This document shows positions 62,174-64,000 of a stretch of 64,000 nt of DNA, in pieces. Both the position numbers and the translations under genes were made by a program. The notes beneath the pieces were generated by a model. The model was not told where the DNA came from. It saw only the letters and a list, made by a program, of their open reading frames with translations, and made no database searches. Source of the stretch: Pseudotabrizicola sp. (GTDB lineage Bacteria; Pseudomonadota; Alphaproteobacteria; Rhodobacterales; Rhodobacteraceae); contig NZ_JAUSNR010000019.1 of NCBI RefSeq assembly GCF_030656345.1, forward strand, positions 388,796 to 452,795, given 5' to 3'. Every line of letters begins with the position of its first letter. Positions within the stretch are counted from its first letter, which is position 1.

Positions 62174-63079
62174 ATGACGCTTGGGTTGAAATGGTCGGAC
62201 GTGACGCCAAAGCCGCTGTGGATGAACCGCCGGCAGCTGATGGCGGGGGCGGGGGCCATTCTGGCGGCGCCTGCGGTGGCGCAGACCGGGCTGGCGAAGA
62301 GCGCGTTTTCCACCGATGCCGCCCCCAACACGCTGTCCGAGATCACCACCTATAACAACTTCTATGAGTTCGGATGGGACAAGGGCGACCCCGCCCGCAA
62401 CGCCCGCTTGCTGACGACCGACCCCTGGGCGGTCGAGATCGGCGGCATGGTGGACCGGCCCGGCAGCTATGATCTGGCCGATATTCTGCAAGGAGCCCCG
62501 CTGGAGGAGCGGATCTATCGCTTCCGCTGTGTCGAGGCGTGGTCGATGGTGATTCCATGGGTCGGCTTCGAGCTGGCGCATCTGCTGAACAAGGCGGGCG
62601 TGCAACCCGGCGCGCAATATGTGGCGTTCGAGACGCTGGTGCGCCCGGAAGAGATGCCGGGGCAGAAGACCCGCAGCCTTGACTGGCCCTACCGGGAAGG
62701 CTTGCGGCTGGATGAGGCGATGCATCCGTTGACGATTCTGGCGACCGGGCTGTATGGCGAGCCGATGCCGAACCAGAACGGCGCGCCGATCCGTCTGGTG
62801 GTGCCGTGGAAATATGGCTTCAAGTCGATCAAGTCGATTGTCAGCATCCGCCTGACCGACACCCGGCCCGAAACCACCTGGAACATGCAGAACGCCCGCG
62901 AGTACGGCTTCTATAGCAACGTGAACCCGGAGGTCAGCCATCCACGCTGGTCACAGGCCAGCGAACGGCGGGTCGGCGCGGGCATCTTTGCCGGGCGTGA
63001 GGATACGCTGATGTTCAACGGCTATGGCGAACAGGTGGCGAGCCTGTATGCGGGCATGGACCTGAGCAAAGAGTTCTGA
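62174..63079 (+). CDS. msrP: Methionine sulfoxide reductase catalytic subunit MsrP
   Basis: 301-residue periplasmic molybdoenzyme repairing oxidised methionine in exported proteins. Tat-type signal with [19 protein letters not shown] near 17; molybdopterin Cys in [16 protein letters not shown] near 115; [15 protein letters not shown] near 172 and [19 protein letters not shown] near 205. GGGGAGG lies before ATG. Followed 7 nt later by its heme partner. Confidence 0.96.
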   Translation: MTLGLKWSDVTPKPLWMNRRQLMAGAGAILAAPAVAQTGLAKSAFSTDAAPNTLSEITTYNNFYEFGWDKGDPARNARLLTTDPWAVEIGGMVDRPGSYDLADILQGAPLEERIYRFRCVEAWSMVIPWVGFELAHLLNKAGVQPGAQYVAFETLVRPEEMPGQKTRSLDWPYREGLRLDEAMHPLTILATGLYGEPMPNQNGAPIRLVVPWKYGFKSIKSIVSIRLTDTRPETTWNMQNAREYGFYSNVNPEVSHPRWSQASERRVGAGIFAGREDTLMFNGYGEQVASLYAGMDLSKEF

Positions 63080-63086
63080 CCCCACG

Positions 63087-63686
63087 ATGATGGACCGCAT
63101 CAACAGCCTTGCCCGGCGTCTGCCCACCGGGGTGGTCTGGGTTGCGGCCTTCGTTCCCTTTGTCTGGCTGGTCTGGGCGGCGGCCACCAACCGGCTGGGG
63201 GCCGATCCGGTGAAAACGATAGAGCTGCAGCTGGGCCTGTGGGGGCTGCAGTTCCTGATCGCATCGCTATGCATCACGCCGCTGCGCAAGACCGGGCTGA
63301 ACCTGTTGCGATTCCGGCGGGCGCTGGGGGTGATGGCCTTCTTCTATATAGCGATGCATTTTCTGGCCTGGGTGGTGCTGGATATGGGGCTGCGCTGGGA
63401 TGAGATCCTGCGCGACCTCTACAAGCGGCCCTACATCATCCTGGGGATGGTGGGGTTGCTGGCGATGATTCCCCTCGCGGTGACCTCGACCAATGCCGCG
63501 ATCCGCCGACTCGGACCGGCCCGTTGGCGGCGTCTGCACAGGCTGGCCTATGTGGCAGCGGTGGCCGGGACTTCGCATTTCGTGATTCTTGTGAAGGGCT
63601 GGCCGCTGGAACCGCTGCTTTATGCGGGTGCCGTGGGGGCAGTTTTGCTGCTGCGCCTGCGTCTGCCCCGCACAGCCCGCGCCTGA
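63087..63686 (+). CDS. msrQ: Heme-binding membrane subunit MsrQ
   Basis: 199-residue integral membrane protein passing quinol electrons to MsrP. Five to six helices; heme His in YIAMHFLAWVVLDMGL near 88 and RLHRLAYVAAVAGTSHFVILV near 148-168. PLRKTGLNLLRFRRALG near 62 is typical of YedZ. Two ATGs leave the start open by one residue. Confidence 0.95.
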   Translation: MMDRINSLARRLPTGVVWVAAFVPFVWLVWAAATNRLGADPVKTIELQLGLWGLQFLIASLCITPLRKTGLNLLRFRRALGVMAFFYIAMHFLAWVVLDMGLRWDEILRDLYKRPYIILGMVGLLAMIPLAVTSTNAAIRRLGPARWRRLHRLAYVAAVAGTSHFVILVKGWPLEPLLYAGAVGAVLLLRLRLPRTARA

Positions 63687-64000
63687 GTCTGTGGATAACC
63701 CCGGCAGGGGCAAAATGTTCCCGTCACAGGCGCAAGAAAGTTGCCGCAGCGCGGCGTGTCTTGTGGCGAAAATTTCGCCAACCCCCAGATTTTGTGCGAT
63801 TTTCGGGTTTTGTGAAAAAAATGCGACTGTCTGCATTTTTTCCTCTTGCAGCTTTTGGACGCTGGGCCTAAACACCGCCTTACCGAAGCGGAAGACAAGC
63901 GGAAACGCGGAAATGAAGCGACGGAGCGGCGATGGAAGTTCGGCGCAGACATCTGAAGGTACGGTTGCAGGAAGCACCAATTCGTTGGTGGTCCTGAAAT
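63687..64000 (+). promoter_or_regulatory. Promoter and leader of an operon beginning past the window
   Basis: 314 bp without a gene. TTGCAG, 16-bp spacer, CTAAAC at 63846-63873 could be a strong promoter, preceded by an A/T-rich tract (GTGAAAAAAATGCGAC) like an UP element. The following purine-rich leader ending GGTGGTCCTGAAAT resembles what I recall of Rhodobacterales rRNA leaders. This is recollection, not a match. Confidence 0.4.

Overview
The window looks like chromosomal core sequence of a photosynthetic-bacteria-type alphaproteobacterium of the family Rhodobacteraceae (order Rhodobacterales). The genus cannot be fixed from sequence alone. Evidence: high GC; a polyol operon laid out like the smo genes of Rhodobacter sphaeroides; a petABC cytochrome bc1 operon with the petP/petR regulator pair nearby; a 41-residue zinc-free L36; and copies of a GAGTATTT...GATGAA intergenic repeat that I recall as common in this order. 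No transposase, integrase, phage gene or CRISPR array was seen.

Layout. 1-7.2 kb (minus): sorbitol/mannitol operon (HAD phosphatase, SorC-type regulator, binding protein SmoE, permeases SmoF/SmoG, ATPase SmoK, dehydrogenase SmoS and a truncated MtlK), directly downstream of ptsN. 7.2-11.1 kb (minus): rnd, lptC-lptA-lptB, hpf, ptsN, i.e. the LPS-export/PTS-Ntr cluster without kdsC and rpoN. 11.2-20.3 kb: tRNA-Leu, an NDUFA9-like protein, uppP, gltD, an exported protein of unknown function, gltB. 20.4-23.4 kb: mtgA, rpe, gph and a GST-fold protein that resembles the cell-division factor FzlA. 23.4-28.5 kb (minus): SPFH protein, NfeD, HDAC-like deacetylase, xseB, ispA, dxs. 28.8-35.6 kb: dadA, a zinc-ribbon DinB, an exported small protein, a lipoprotein L,D-transpeptidase, an N-formylglutamate amidohydrolase, tRNA-Val, rpmJ, and small membrane and GST genes. 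36-38.8 kb: petABC. 38.9-42.2 kb (minus): thiB-thiP-thiQ under a TPP riboswitch. 42.4-51.5 kb: SDR, methyltransferase, exported protein, petR-petP, ilvE, a 60-residue tandem-repeat protein, ohr/ohrR, queG, an L,D-transpeptidase, aroC and HU. 51.6-63.7 kb: amn, pyrF, a ROK kinase, cutC, an unknown protein, a beta-propeller protein, another unknown, clpB, a fasciclin-domain protein, a DUF302-like protein and msrPQ. The last 300 bp look like a strong promoter and leader, possibly of an rRNA operon lying just outside.

Most genes are ordinary housekeeping genes in co-directional, often ATGA-overlapping operons. The parts not explained by known families are mainly regulatory or small: two matching arrays of five 11-bp-phased CGTATGG-like repeats (upstream of the gltB pair and between pyrF and amn); GTCAGC-N3-GCTGAC palindromes at both glt transcription units; twin CTGAC-N11-GTCAG operators at petP; a small basic protein made of two 19-residue repeats; a palindrome before smoE; and twin hairpins after smoE. 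All assignments come from reading motifs in the translations; no database search was run.
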